A stretch of 64,000 nucleotides of DNA from Xylona heveae TC161 (GCF_001619985.1 NW_017264195.1:2294001-2358000), one strand, 5' to 3'; positions 35,861 through 48,624 are shown, counted from the first letter of the stretch. Notes: generated by a model not told the origin, from the sequence alone. A program made the numbers and translations.

Positions 35861-38642
35861 TTAACCGCGATATCCAAGAGCATCAAGCTCCTTGCGCACT
35901 TCGTCTTCCTTGTGGATCTTGCTGAGCTGAGTCTCCTCCAGCTTCTCGCCACCAGCAAGTCTCATCTTGAGATCGTCAATGGCGCGCATCTTCTTGAGCA
36001 AGCCACGAACCTTCTTGTCGTGCGGGCTTTGACCGGCAGGCGAACTGACAGTAACCTCAGGAGTGGTGCCATTGGCGCCAGCGGGTTGCTGCGCAGGAGC
36101 ACCATTGGTACGCAAAGCGAGGTGCTGGGGCTGTTGCTGCTGAGGCGCACCTCCACCATTCACGTTGCCAGATGGGCCTTTGCCGGCGCCATCCCGGCGG
36201 CGGGAAGTGCTTCGGCGGTCTTGGTTGTGTGGCTTGGACGGCCTACGCTCGTGGCCTCTTCGGTCCTTGCGCTCGCCGCTACGGCCTTCGCTAGCATTTC
36301 CGCTGTCGCTGACGGCGCCGGGGGTGCTCAAACCACCAGCCTTGTCAGCAATCTCCTTGGCCTTCTTAGCCTCTCGCTTCTTCTTGTTCTTGAGAGCCGC
36401 CTTGGAGAGGTTCTCATCTCCAGCGGCCAGGCTGACACCACCACCGGGAGCAGCACCTGGGGGCAGGTTCTCGCCCGTCGCTTCGGCACCGGGAACCTCT
36501 CGTCTTCTGGGCTTGCCGAAACCAGCGAAGCCAGCATTGGTAGAGGAGATGCCATTGCTAATGTACGCAGCTCCGCCCTCGTCCTCACGCTTAAAGTGCA
36601 AAGGAGTGAGCGATCCACGGGCGCCTGGAGGACGGTAAGCACCCGCTGGCTTGGTAGGCTTCTTGACATTTTGCAAGAACGTCAGGGCCGAGGCATGCGG
36701 ATTCGGAGCCGGGTGGAGAGGGTTCTCCATAGGGTGCTGGGTGATGGATTGAGGGCGCCAGCAGACCTACTTAAAGAGTCAGATAAACTGGACGTAGAGA
36801 GGGATTATCAAGATTCATGGAAGGGAAACTTACGTGGTACAATTCATTGATATCCAGATTATACATGATACCGCCAAGCACGTGCCAGATGCGAACACCA
36901 TTGTCGACACGCAATCTCGGGCTTGTAGTGGCAGTCAAGATGTGCTTGCCATCAGGACTCCATTCGCACACGCTGGCGTTGCTGGCCTCGATGGTGGTAA
37001 CTTTGTTGTAGTTCTTCTCCAAGTCATAAATGTCCATCTGGCCAGCAAGGTTGCCAAAACCAGCAACCAAGACGAAGCGGCCGTGAGGAGAGAAGAGGAT
37101 TGTGTTACGAGGAGCCAGAGCAAAGCTGTGGACCGGAGCAGCGCGGGTATTGAAAATAGTCGTCTTGGCAGGCATGTAACCGTAGACGACACCAAACTCT
37201 TTCGAATTGGTGTTCCACGAGACATCATGAATGGGACCCTCCTTGTCTATAATTTTGTTAGAAATATGACGGGGCGGTACGTTGCCAGTTGGATCTTCGA
37301 CATACCGAGCGTAATTCTAGCATCAAAGCCACCATTGGCGCTCATGAGGTAAAGAGTGGTCTCTCCGTAGTAGCTCTTTCCGGTCTTGTCGACTTCGGTC
37401 TGCGCGAGCACAATCAAGCTGGTACCAAGGTCGTTCCACTTGAGTTGAACCTTGTCGCCCTTGAAAAAGTTCTTCTGAGAGACGGGCGCGCCAAATTGAG
37501 GGATATTGTAGACTCGGACAGAGGCAGCTTGACCCTGGCGTACAAGTTAGAGCCATGGTTGATTATTCATATGCAGTGCTCCGAAACTTACCTTGCGCTC
37601 TGGAATGAAAACGGCAATGGAGAGGTTCTTGCCCGGAGAAAGAGCAAAATCGGCCACACCCTCGACGCGGAGCTTGTTCCAGACGGTGCCGAGATCACCG
37701 CTCTTGTAGAACTGCACCTCGTTGGTGACCACACGAGCGCAGAATTGCTCGTCACTTGTGTACTGCAAGTTCCATCCAGTCTGCGACTTTTGCACGAAAC
37801 GGCCGACAACGCTACGCTCGCCATTGTCGACTTCGTCAATGACCTTCCAGACCTTGAGGTTCTTCACAGCATCACCCTGCTCGTCCTTGGATGGCCGCTG
37901 CCAGGTGATAATGTAGGTGCCGAGAGGAGAAAATCCCAGTTCAAAGACATTGTCTGCCGGGAGGGTGGTGATGATGTGGCCGACAGAAGCATCAATGACG
38001 GAGACCCTAGAAGTAGATTAGTCGCTTGATTTTTCGATAACCATTCTGTGGGAATTAATAAAAACTTACTGCTCAGGCGACGCCCACGCAAAATAGCGGC
38101 CGCAGGGCGAGTAGGCGCAGCAGCGGAGATGCCCTTCCGGACTGTGAATAACGTTAGCATTTCATGTGAGGCAAGGTTCGCGCCGCCGGTGCCAGCTCTT
38201 TTCAAGAGTTTTCGAGCACAACTTATTTTTTCGTCGCGATCGTAATCCCAAAGGAGATCTTACTTCTGAAATCCGGGCAAGCTTTCGTAAACCGGAGCAG
38301 CGTCCACAACACCAATATCCTTCACCGATCGGTCTGTCGCCAAAGAAACCAGTCAGCCATAGCCCACCAATACCCCAATATATATTAGACACCAAGCAAC
38401 TGTTGGGCCTTCTCAAACGCCAAGCCATCTCATTTCCACGTTGTCATCCACGCCAAGTGATGTGATTCGCCGATAAGTGGCCAGACACAGATGAATAGTC
38501 GACAGCATCACGAGCTGAAAACTCCATGACCGTCATAATCACCGACCCACAATATGGAGTGCTGGCAGCGTTGTCGAAGACGAGGAGAAAAAAAGGAAAA
38601 TGAAGCGTCCCACTCACAGGCAAATTGCGTCGGAGCAGCCAT
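35861..38642 (-). CDS. eukaryotic translation initiation factor 2A (eIF2A)
   Basis: eIF2A delivers initiator tRNA to ribosomes in a GTP-independent way and works under stress or at non-AUG starts. Predicted 709 aa from seven exons: 38642-38618, 38333-38264, 38141-38070, 38006-37592, 37534-37306, 37246-36834, 36766-35861; the sum is divisible by three and every intron is GT-AG. Start MAAPTQFA-YRSVKDIGVVDAAP is typical. The WD-like propeller fills residues about 1-430 (HLRCCAYSPCGRYFAWASPEQ, WNDLGTSLIVLAQTEVDKTG, TILFSPHGRFVLVAGFGNLAG, CEWSPDGKHILTATTSPRLR). VCWRPQSITQHPMENPLHP leads into a Lys/Arg-rich tail with a helical end. The second intron-rich 5' part contrasts with the single long last exon. 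Confidence 0.93.
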
Positions 38643-40036
38643 GACTACTTAAAGCCACAGAAAAACAGACGCAGAAACTCGAACGATGATGACCCGTAGT
38701 TTATCGTCAGGATGACCGTAAGTCGGTCTCGTTACTTTGCTTTATCTGGCAGAAGAACGGTACGTAAGAAGAGGAAATAAATCTCTTCTTTTCTTCGCAG
38801 TCGTTCTTCGTCTTTCTCGAAGGGGAGGCTTGGTTGGCGTTCCTTTCAAGGCAACGTGACGACACCCTAGACAAAGGATGACGATGGGACCTTGTTATCG
38901 TCAAAGGAGATCAATCCGACAGTAGGACTCCTTGATTGTAGCACTCGCGTTTGAGAGAAACACGAAAGCGCCCCAGAAAAGAAATTGGACACGGCCTGGG
39001 ACTTGGGAGGAGATGTGGGGAGGACGGTGAGGTAGAAGGGGGGAGAGTGAGAGTGATGAAGGACGCAGGGCTGGACCGAGAAACGGTACTGTAGTATGGT
39101 GTTTGCTGGCGTGGGGAAGCCGAGGCGAGGCACTTTGTAGGGGCAAAATGTTTGACGTTTCACTCAAGTCTCAGTGATAATGGGTCCAAAGACTGAATCT
39201 GACCATGAATGGAATAGATTGACCATATCTCAAACTATTTGCAGCTTTATAAATCACTGTGCTTCAATTGGAATGCTTAAACCACCCTTTTACAGTAAAT
39301 ATTCATACATTTCATGCAGAAAATAAGTGTCAGTGATGTGTTTGATCTTTATTGACATGAATTTGCAGACATGAATGCCTGACCAAAAGTCCTTGTCAAC
39401 AAAATTTTGATCAACTTTTTCCCCTTTTTCGCCTCCCGTACCTGGTACCTCTTTCGCTGACTCAGCTGCTCGTCACACTTTCTAAATCAGGTCAAGACCA
39501 CTTCGTCTAAAGTTGCCAAAAACTCTCGGACTCGGCAATACCTTACGCTGCTTCTGTCTTATCCCCTTATCATAACCTTGCTGGTCTGGGTTGACCACAA
39601 GAATCAAGCATGGATAACATCCATGCACAGCAGCACATCACCGAAAATACTGAGCTTATGTCCTTCAACCCGCGGGGCCCAAATCCGAGAGATCAATCAT
39701 CTCGTAATCATACTTGTTATTTTTTTTTTGTTTTTGATTTTGAGCTAATCGTGGATATCGTCATAATCGTTATAATCATCATCAAACGACAACTGGTCGA
39801 TTGTAACATTTCGTGTTCTCGGGTTTGCCATTTGGTTAATAATGTGTGCGGGGGAAAAAAAAAAGAGAAAGCAAAGAAGACAGCAACCTTGGCAAAAGAA
39901 ATCAGGGAGTTGCAATTGTAAACCATATTCGATTCAAAGCGAAGAAAGAGAAGAGAAAAGACAGACTTCATAGGCAGACCAAGCACCCGCTCGCCGTCCC
40001 AAAATGCAATAGCATCCATTGCTAATCAATGCACAT
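38643..40036. other. intergenic, eIF2A promoter side
   Basis: Upstream region of eIF2A and 3' flank of the next gene. Short open stretches exist but none has coding character. No RNA gene seen. Confidence 0.5.
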
Positions 40037-41342
40037 CTACTTCTCCTCAAAGTAAAACTTGCCGAGCCCCTGAGCTCCGCCTCGCTGCTCGTCGGGGCTG
40101 CCCAAAGGGTGACGGGGGTCAGCAGGGGAAGCGCTCAATTTGTCTTTTAAAATGCTCTCGGCGGTATCCATGCCGGAGGTCTCTGCGCCTGCAATTTCTC
40201 CCTGGGTGGTTGCATTGGTTGGTGGCGGGGTACGTGTAACAGTGTCCACAACGCCGGCATCATAAGTCATGCCATCAATCATCTTAGCATTATCTCTCTG
40301 CTCGGCGGCACTTGTAGTCGTTGTGGTAGAATTTGATGAAGCAGGTGAGTCAACGCCAGCCATTGGACTGCCACCCTGCTGCTGCTGTTGTTGCTGCGGT
40401 GATAGTGGTGTTTGTTGCTGTTGTTGCTGCAAGTGGCCGGGAATGGCAGAAGGCTTGCCAGCAAGAGGACTAGCCAGGTTGATGGACGGCCCGGCGCGCA
40501 CAGGAGCCGCACCGGGCGTACGAGCTCCAGGAGTGCTTGCCGTGGGACCGCCGCTTGTGGAACTGGCAGTTTCTCCAAAACCCACCAGACTTGCACCTTC
40601 ATCCGAGAAGCCGCCGACACTGGAAATGCCATCGTCGGGGTCCTCGCTCATCTTTTCCGGGTCATAGATGTCGCTGCTACTTGCCCAAGTGGTACGTCCA
40701 CCAACGCTGCCAGTGGCGCTTGCGCTGCCGACAGTGCTACGATCACGCCATTGCTGCTGACTCTCAAAGTATCCTGGCGCCTGCATCGGATTCGAGCTGG
40801 GAGCCAAATTGGCTGCGCCTCCATGTCGATGATTCGCGACGCGTTCGAGGCCAGCAAGTCGTGAAATACGATCAGCCCGTTCAGCCTCGAGCGTGCTATT
40901 AGATGTAGTAGAGGCCGAAGATCCGTGGTGATGATGATGATGATGGTGATGGCTATGGGGCGGAGCGTGTCCCTGGTGACCGTCTTTGATTGCCGTAGTT
41001 GAGAGAGCAGAAAGCGACGTCGTTGTGGAGTTTGGCGTACCACTAAAGACGTTCAGTACAAAGATGCGTCAAAGCCATCTTGACAGCTAGCTTGCAGAGG
41101 GAAAAGTCGCTCGTTGAACAAAAGCCCATCTCTGCCAAGGGGCCCAAAGGAATGCCAACGATACAGTTTCCACCAGCAAAGATGTAATGCAAGAATGGTG
41201 ATAAAACGCAAAGAGTATTGATAAAATAGAGTAAAAAGGCTGATGCCAGGAATAAGGGATCTACTTACGGGCCCATGTCCGATGGAGTCACCGACTCCGA
41301 TGACGGCGGCGGGGGAAGATTGATGAGCGTTGGCGCAGACAT
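40037..41342 (-). CDS. conserved-looking low-complexity protein of unknown function
   Basis: I do not recognise a named family. Predicted 359 aa from exons 41342-41269 and 41042-40037 (226-nt intron, gtaagt donor, ctttag acceptor), with frame kept: SDMGP-GTPNSTTT. Start MSAPTLINLPPPPSS. Seen: a run of eight His at about residues 50-57; a compact block LEAERADRISRLAGLERVAN that looks conserved; APGYFESQQQWRDRSTVGSA; an acidic block MSEDPDDGISSVGGFSDEGA; two Gln tracts of seven each; and a short C-terminal end GLGKFYFEEK. No signal peptide or membrane segment. The ordered blocks at both ends suggest a real, largely disordered nuclear or regulatory protein, but that is inference. Confidence 0.72.
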
Positions 41343-42454
41343 GGCTATTTCTGGGTAGTGAGATTCAAATGAGTATTCAAAGCCTCAGAGATAGATGCTG
41401 AGGTATCAGTCGTTCAGCTTCGACAGATACGACTGTCGTCAGGTTTGTTCAAGTGAAACCAAACTTCTGAAAAGTTGAAATGCGTTTGGTTTGCTATAGT
41501 AGCGTACCAGTGATATGATCAAGATGTTCCGTCGATTAGCAATTCGAACGAAGAGAGTTTCAGCTTGGACCGAATCAAAGTCAAATGTAGGAATCAAAGC
41601 ATGTATGTTGATGGAAAATTTGGAAGCTGTGGGAGCTGTAAGGGTTGATTGGGGGGGATTTTAGCAAAATCTGGGGAGAAGGGAGCGAATGCCGAAGTGG
41701 CAGGTAAGGTGACTTTTGGGGCTAGAAGATGCTAGCGGACACCCTGACTGACGTAGGGAGAGGCAGCTGAAGAGTAACCGTTTTGGGGCGTCATCGTGCA
41801 GTCTCACAGGGGAAAGAAGCGATCACGCCGTAGTGACTGTGGTATGTTTTCGGTGGGGGGGCAGGACGGCCCAGAGCTAACGTGGAAGAATAAACCACAC
41901 CGTCACTTTTCCCATAAGGCCAACTACGTCACAGGTTGGTAGGAAGGAGCGAAACATGCACTGTCTCTCGGCCTTTCCTTATTTGTCTTTGTGTGACTGC
42001 CCACGGGGTTTGGCAGTAACAGCATTTGAATGCAATCACTTTTGTGCTTTTAGTCTCTGACATGTGGAGAGGGCTGAAATACTATGAGCGGTACCTGGAG
42101 CTTCCCCATACGCGGGGCCGAGCGGATGTAAACACCTAAAGTGGGCGGGGCATTCACGTGATCAGCGAGAAGACTTACGTGCAAGTGGCTGCTCTCTGAT
42201 ACAACAAGACCATGGTATTTATTTTATAATACGAAGAATGTATTAATGTAAACCAGCAGAAGAATGTAAATGTACTAATTGAGCAAAAACCACAACTCAG
42301 AAAGAAGTCAGCTCTCCAGTAATTAGTCAATGCCATGCGGCCTTGCCAGGATATCAACAATATAAAAATATAACGCAAATCATCAGCCATGCAGCTTACA
42401 CAACGAGTTCGTAAACCATCCAGTCAAAGCAAACACAAATCCCCCCAGTTCAAT
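41343..42454. other. intergenic
   Basis: Promoter side of the unknown protein gene and 3' flank of the FAD oxidoreductase gene. No gene seen. Confidence 0.5.
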
Positions 42455-43615
42455 CTACCCCGAAACAAAACTTGGCGCTTTCGACACGAAATAATCTCTT
42501 CCCTTCATGAACCAGACGAAGAAGCTCCACATGAGAAAGCTTCCCAACTGGCCGACACCTCCATTCTTTCCAATTGGGACCGCCATCATGATTGTGGACG
42601 ATGGCCTATACTCCTTCTTCTTGCCGGCGAGACCATCAATATCTGCCTTTAAATTGGCCACCACGATCGGCACTTGGCCCGCGGCTTTGAACGACAATCT
42701 TGCCGGATGAATCGTGATATCTCCAAGCGCGTAAATGGAAGTCGACGGTGTATGACTATCCGTCACCGCATGCATGGTCTCGTCGACTTTGACCCAACCG
42801 TCGGACGAAAGGTACTGCTTCGGCACAAAGCTGCTATTCGGCAAGGTGCCCGCCGCGGAGATGTACAAGTCGACTTCACGCGTGTGGCCATCTGCCAGAG
42901 TGATGATCCACTTGTTCGAGGACTTGTTGAAGCGCGCAGACTCGACGGATGTCGAGAGCAAGAGTTCCACGCCAGCCTTGCTCAAGGCCTTTTCAGCAGC
43001 AATGCCCGCGCCTTCTTTGAGCATGGGCAGTACGTGTGGAGTGCGAGACACCAGGCTTATCTTCCTTTTCCCGCCGCCTTTGCCATCGCCATCTGCAAGT
43101 TCCCCTGCCGTTTCGACACCCACGGGACCAGCACCGGCGATTAAGATGCTCTGGGCCTTGGCAATCATGCGTTGAGCCTTTTGAATGCGCTCCTTGAGAT
43201 CATTTGTGCCAGTCTCTTTGAACGGGATTGGGACTTCGCTGACTGTGCCCGCCGTGGTGCTGCCCGAGGCGATGACTAGATAGTCATACGAGATGGTCCG
43301 GGTGGTCTGGGAATCTGATAGCGAGACTTGGACTGCCTTGGCGTGTTCGTCAATGGAGGTTGCTAATCCGACTACCAGTTCAAAGGCGCCTTTGTCGTAT
43401 TTTGCGAATTTCTCTGCAATGGGCAGCAGCACGGCGTCGATGTCCAGAGCATCGGGGTGCACAAGAAGCCGAGGCGCCGCGATGTTGAAGTAGAATTTGT
43501 CCGACGGGTTGATGAGCACGACTCTGCTGCCGGGGGCTGCTTTGAGGATCCCGTGGGCGGTGCCAATGCCGGCGAACGATCCGCCGATGATGACTATCGT
43601 TTTGCCTCCTGTCAT
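42455..43615 (-). CDS. AIF/AMID-like FAD-dependent NAD(P)H oxidoreductase
   Basis: Single-exon gene, 386 aa from the ATG at 43615. Pyridine-nucleotide-disulphide oxidoreductase fold as in AMID/AIFM2 (FSP1) and fungal AIF-like proteins, which reduce quinones with NAD(P)H. Seen: FAD-binding KTIVIIGGSFAGIGTAHGIL at residues 4-23; YDYLVIASGST at the second FAD contact; ILIAGAGPVGVETAGELAD for NAD(P)H binding; STSIYALGDITI for the FAD ribityl site. No CxxC redox pair is present in the active-site position, as expected for this subgroup. The frame stays open 132 nt further upstream (possible start 43747), but that extension lacks coding character, and 43615 puts the Rossmann motif at the N terminus as in relatives. 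Confidence 0.88.
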   Translation of the reverse strand: MTGGKTIVIIGGSFAGIGTAHGILKAAPGSRVVLINPSDKFYFNIAAPRLLVHPDALDIDAVLLPIAEKFAKYDKGAFELVVGLATSIDEHAKAVQVSLSDSQTTRTISYDYLVIASGSTTAGTVSEVPIPFKETGTNDLKERIQKAQRMIAKAQSILIAGAGPVGVETAGELADGDGKGGGKRKISLVSRTPHVLPMLKEGAGIAAEKALSKAGVELLLSTSVESARFNKSSNKWIITLADGHTREVDLYISAAGTLPNSSFVPKQYLSSDGWVKVDETMHAVTDSHTPSTSIYALGDITIHPARLSFKAAGQVPIVVANLKADIDGLAGKKKEYRPSSTIMMAVPIGKNGGVGQLGSFLMWSFFVWFMKGRDYFVSKAPSFVSG

Positions 43616-45477
43616 AGCGAGGTTCGATATCTGTTCTTTCGTCCAAGTGATACACTGATATGTCTTATATAGCTGCAGGCCCCGTTCACTATTTACCTTT
43701 GTACCTTGGGTTCTTGGTAGTGAATATAACAAGGTAGGTCTAGGCAAGCAGGCAGGCAGGTAAGTAGATAAGTATTTCCTTTCAACCCTTCATATCCAAA
43801 CCAACCCTTTCCTTCTTTTCCAAAAGGGACATTCCACACGCATATATATATACCCTTTCTTTTTTTTTTCTTCCCTTCCCAAGTCCCCCACTCCCCACAG
43901 TTTCCGTCATTACTACCTAGTATTCTCCGTCCTTGCTACTACCTAAGGTAGTATCATTTCTAAGGTACGTACTAACCCCAACCATAACGCCATGCTTCAT
44001 GCTTTCATACACCATGTGAAATCATTATCTCAGCGCTGTGTAATACACGCGGCGCAATTAGTCACCCGACTACCTTACTTTTGTACACCGTACTGACTGA
44101 GGTGTGGCTTGATTCATAACTTATAGGTCGTTCTATACTGTACTTCTATCTTATTCTACTGCTGTACTACTGTACTAGTATACGCTGTGGTATACGCTGT
44201 ACTATACGCTGTACTACTATCCTGCTCTGTAGTTGGAACTGAAAATACCACGTACTATTGTCAGAATACGTTATGTATACCCGGAGGTACCAGAACCTGT
44301 ACTAGGTAGGCATGTCGCAATTTACATAGTACAAGTTAACCAAGAAAAAAAATTACGCAGGGACTACTACGTGACGTACCTTACCTTACCTTATCGTGAG
44401 TTGTGGGTTATGAGTCGTGACAAAGCCAGGGCGGTCAGGGTGGTCAGGGCGGTGAGGGTGAGATCAATTTCTAAGCAATTTGCAATCACACAATCATGTT
44501 TGTAAGTTAACCCTATGGGAGCACCGTAGTAAGGTAGGGCAGTTTGTCAGACCTCAACGACCTACTACTACAGAGAGGAAACAAGCAATTACTACATGGA
44601 CACTACGACAAATATGGCTAGACTATCCACACCAAGATCCCTGGTCCGTAGAATTTCGTCCGAGGTCAGTACTCCGTAGGCATGTGGTTCGCCGCTCTGC
44701 TGCCAGGCTGCCAGGCTGCCCTTGTGCGTACTCTGACAGTCTGACAGTCACAACAGTCCATACTCTAGAGTCCAGACGCCGGGGGCCAACAGGGTCGGGG
44801 CAACGGACATGGACAAGGGCACAGGCAAGGACAAGGACAAGGATAAGGATACATGCGACGACCGAGGGTTCAAGACGCATCAAACAAGACTTTAAGGTAA
44901 GTACAAAGCACCTTACTACGTACATACATAGTAACTCATACGGAGTAAATTCAGAGTTAATATCTGTAGAGTCAGAGAACTACAGATAATTTAAAAGAAA
45001 AAAAAAGTGATGCGAATACTCAAAGCCTTGACAATGGTACTAACGATACTCATGTCGGTAGAAAAAAAAAACGTATCCGAAGAATTAAAATAGTGTCTGA
45101 AGAATAAGAAAAATATCCAAATATTGATAAACAAGGTGTGAATAAATAACTAAAGGGGAGTTTACTAAATAGCTACCTAAGTTGAATTAAACTGACTGTA
45201 AACAGTGCTGTCCATGCGCTATGACTCCAATGCATATGCTCAAACCATGCATGCCCATCTCTATGCCTTTCCATGTCTATATCTATATCTATCTCTATAA
45301 CACAGTATCCATCTGCTTCTTCTATAAATCTATCGTCTTTCCACTCTATTGCCAGTGCAGTGTCCACCGATACTACAGTTGGTCGTACAGATTCCAGTCT
45401 AGCCAAACGACAACCGATAACTATGAGTTACGGTAATTAATATATCACCGCAAAAAGTCATTCGGCGTCGGAGATCA
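43616..45477. other. 1.9-kb spacer rich in short TAC/GTA palindromic words
   Basis: No gene seen. 43910-44980 is full of short words such as ctacctaaggtagta, taaggtacgtac, actaggtagg and ccttaccttacctta; TATACGCTGT occurs three times at 44180-44215; cagggcggt-like units repeat at 44430-44460; gacaag(g/a)-type 6-bp units repeat at 44808-44850. Confidence 0.6.
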
Positions 45478-47329
45478 TCACTCAGCCTCGGAAATCTTCT
45501 CCTCGAGATCTTCTGCCTTTTGGCGGTCGCGGGCAAAGCCGAGCAGGCCCAATCGGCGCCACCAGCGCGCCTGCAGCTTGAGCCAGGCCCGGTAGCGACG
45601 TTTCTTGGGGTAATTGATGGGGCTTTCGCCACCAATAAAGATGGCAATATCGTACAGCGCACCGCCTGCGATTGCGCCGGACGTGGTGGCGATCCAGGCG
45701 CCCCAGAGCCACCAACAGTGGTATGCGGTAAACGTGGTATGGCCGTAGCCGGCCATGAGCGCGGCCAGGCGCGGGCCAAAGTCCCGGGCGGGGTTGAGGC
45801 ATCTGTGTTGTATCATGCATTAGTTTGAAAAACAGTTCAATAGGCTGGATGTTAACAAGTGAAAGAGAAACATTGTCAATGATGAATCAACAGACAACAG
45901 AGTATTATGATCTTGTCATCGCAGAAAAAGAACGGGTTGGGATGGGGAAATAAAGGAGAACATACGCAGAAGTATTGTATCCAAAACTCATACAGATAAC
46001 CACGACCAACAGCCCGATGATAAAGGAATGCATACCCGCTCCTGGCGGGGCATTTGTGTCGTCACCGAGCGCGAACACGGAGCAGGCCAGGATCGCAGTG
46101 CCAACGTACTCGTTGAAAAAGCTCGTAGCGGGACTGATGAAGCTCTTCGGCTGCGTGTACATTGCGACACCGGTAGTAAGGGGGTTCAGCACACCGTTAT
46201 CGAATTTCAAGATGGCGTCGCGGTACAGAGCCAAGGCGATGCCTCCGCCAGTGAGGGCGCCAAGGAACTGAGCGATAATATAGATGATACAGTTGCGGGT
46301 CGGGAAACCACGGAAGACGGACAGGGCAATGGAAATGGCTGGATTCAAGTGACCACCAGAAACACCACCAGAAATGTAGATGCCAAGCATGCAGCCAAAA
46401 CCCCACGCCCAGGTAGGAGACGGGACAGTGTTTGCGGTGGGCCCAGACGTAACAGCTGCGAGGTCGGCGCAGACGCCGATGCACACGGTGACGGCAGTGC
46501 CAAGCCATTCAGCAATTGGCTCGCGGAACATGTGCCGGATGTGCGCCCAGGCATTAAGGAATTCATCCACGTCGGCGTCGCCATGGTCGCCATGCCCATG
46601 CGGGCCGTGGTCTACAGGAGGTTTCCCGGGCTGATGCTCGTGCCAGTTGTGATATTCTGGCGGTTGCTGTTGGGGGTCGCCATTCTCATCTTTTTCATCC
46701 GGGGGAAAGTGCACCTCGCTCGCCAAGGGGCGACGTAGACGGCCATCTTCGGTAAAACGTTGACTGTCGCCCTGGTCTGCACTCGATTGCTCCGGCTCGT
46801 TGGTAGGTTGGGTCTGTTCCGGCTCTGACTCCCGCTGTGGCTGCGACTCAGGATTGCCAGGCGTGTTTCCAATCTGCGGAGCCACCTCCGTCCCGCCTTT
46901 GGCGTGGGTCTCGACTGCCTGCGTACCATCTATGTCGTTGTCGCGGCGCATGCCCGGACGGACAACACGCGGCAAAGGCTTTGCGAGCGTCCAGAGAGGA
47001 CCTTTGCGGGGCTTGCCATAATGTCGATTAAGCTTGGTGTATTCTGGGTGCACATAGGTGCCTTCATGGTGAGGGTGATGCAGCAGGTGGTTGCCCGACG
47101 TGGAGAAGTGCGGGAACCAATGTGATCCATGCTGCGCGTCTGGGGGACCTGTGTGATGGCCACCAAAGCCCCAGTGGCTGGCTGTGCGGTGCTCGGGCAG
47201 TGGCCGTTCGCCATTCTGCCCTGGGTCCTGACGCGAAGACGCTGTATTGCGATGCGTCAAATTGGATTGTTGTTGTTGCTGCTGTTGCTGTGATCCCGTT
47301 GCACGGGACTGCGAAGATTGTGAAGGCAT
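45478..47329 (-). CDS. aquaglyceroporin (MIP family) with long N-terminal tail
   Basis: Membrane channel for glycerol and water of the fungal Fps1/Yfl054-like group, plasma membrane. Predicted 562 aa from exons 47329-45966 and 45802-45478 (163-nt intron); the join gives FGYNTSA-CLNPARDFGPRL. Six membrane spans lie between about residues 273 and 520. NPA boxes: GGHLNPAISIA (about 329-331) and CLNPARDFGP (about 458-460), where the Asp after NPAR marks glycerol-conducting members. The first 270 residues are cytosolic: a Gln run, a His-rich part, and KPRKGPLWTLAKPLPRVVRP at 106-125, resembling the conserved pre-channel motif of Yfl054-type proteins. An acidic, His-rich segment lies just before the first span. 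The C-terminal tail is about 50 residues. Confidence 0.9.
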
Positions 47330-48577
47330 TGGGCTGAGATTCTGCTCGACCTCTCAACCCTTATCTTGCCAGTCTCAGTAAGAGGGAAAAGGGGGGATAG
47401 TCAAAAGCCCTTCTGAAAGAAAATCAAAGCAGGGAGTCCAAACAATCTCATTCAATAATTTCAGCCTGAATCTCGAGCCCTCAAAGTGCAAGGATTAGGC
47501 AATCTCATTCACTTGATCCTTAAGCATGGATCGACCCTTTGTCGAACCCCAATGAGCACGTCCTCCATTTTTTTTCTGAGATTGGATGGGGGATCGTTAC
47601 TTATCAGTCTTGGCGGTCGGGAAAGAAACGTCATAAACGTGTCGACAGATGCCAAGCCTTGGATCCGACCGAGACTAAATCGATAGATCAGCAACGACAA
47701 CGCGAGTTCCCCTGGAGAATTCTCGTTAGTGAACGCCATCTAGAGGCATTTGGCCGACTCTAAACCTCAATGCGGTTAAGGGCTCCAGTTAAGACGATAC
47801 CTGAACCAAAAGAACTCAAGAGACTCCTCCCGCTCAAAGCATTGTAAAAGGTCGCTATCCGCTTCAAGTGGGTCCCCTAGAGAATCATGAGGCAGCTCCA
47901 AAATGCGAAGAGCAAGGGTTTGCAATGTCATCTCGACAAGGATCATTACTAGGTGGGCGCTCAGGGAGGAGATTCGCTGATCTCCATGTCTCCTGTCAGG
48001 CTGTCCTCGGTCTGTTCAACATCTTTTCGATCCGAGAGCACACAGATTCTGGTTGTGATTACAGGAGTAGCAGTTCAGAGTACCTAACTAAAAAGTAGAA
48101 GCTCCCGTTACAATCATGTACCGAGTACAGATGAGTATTCGCTTAGTACAGTAAGCCCATTGGATATTTTAACGATACGTCAGGGGCGTTTACCGTCCAG
48201 GGTCCACAGATCGCCGGCGGGCATTTGCTTCCGCCCTTTCCGAGTCTCAGGTTTTGAGGGCGTTGAGGGCGAGGGAGGGAAGCTGCTCCATAACGGCACA
48301 GACGAATGTTATTGTACGGAGTTACTCATGTCCGACAAATGAGCAATCGCCCAATCATATAAAACAGGTAGCGGAGCTACTTCCTGAAAAAGCCTCGTAA
48401 ATGTGGTTTTGATCCGCAAATAGCATCAAACTAAGAAGAACATGCCGATCCTCACATCCGCAACTCCTTTAATTGCACGCTCCAACAACCAAAAAAATAT
48501 TCCATGAATGCGCACCATATTCATTTGGGGCGCACTTTGTAGATGGAAGGCTTTATATAGTCATATATCTCATATTT

Positions 48578-48624
<47 letters not shown>

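Noticed and set aside
35912-36850. 312-codon open frame antisense to the eIF2A tail, and 37289-38029 likewise
   Set aside because: Codon-bias shadows of eIF2A; they cross its introns and have no domain.
39610-39921. 103-codon open frame between eIF2A and the unknown protein gene
   Set aside because: AT-rich with homopolymers, no domain, and no promoter or splice context.
43616-43747. 44-residue upstream extension of the FAD oxidoreductase
   Set aside because: Relatives begin with the Rossmann motif; the extension lacks coding character.
46028-46738. 236-codon open frame antisense to the aquaglyceroporin
   Set aside because: Shadow of the channel gene; the minus strand carries both NPA boxes.
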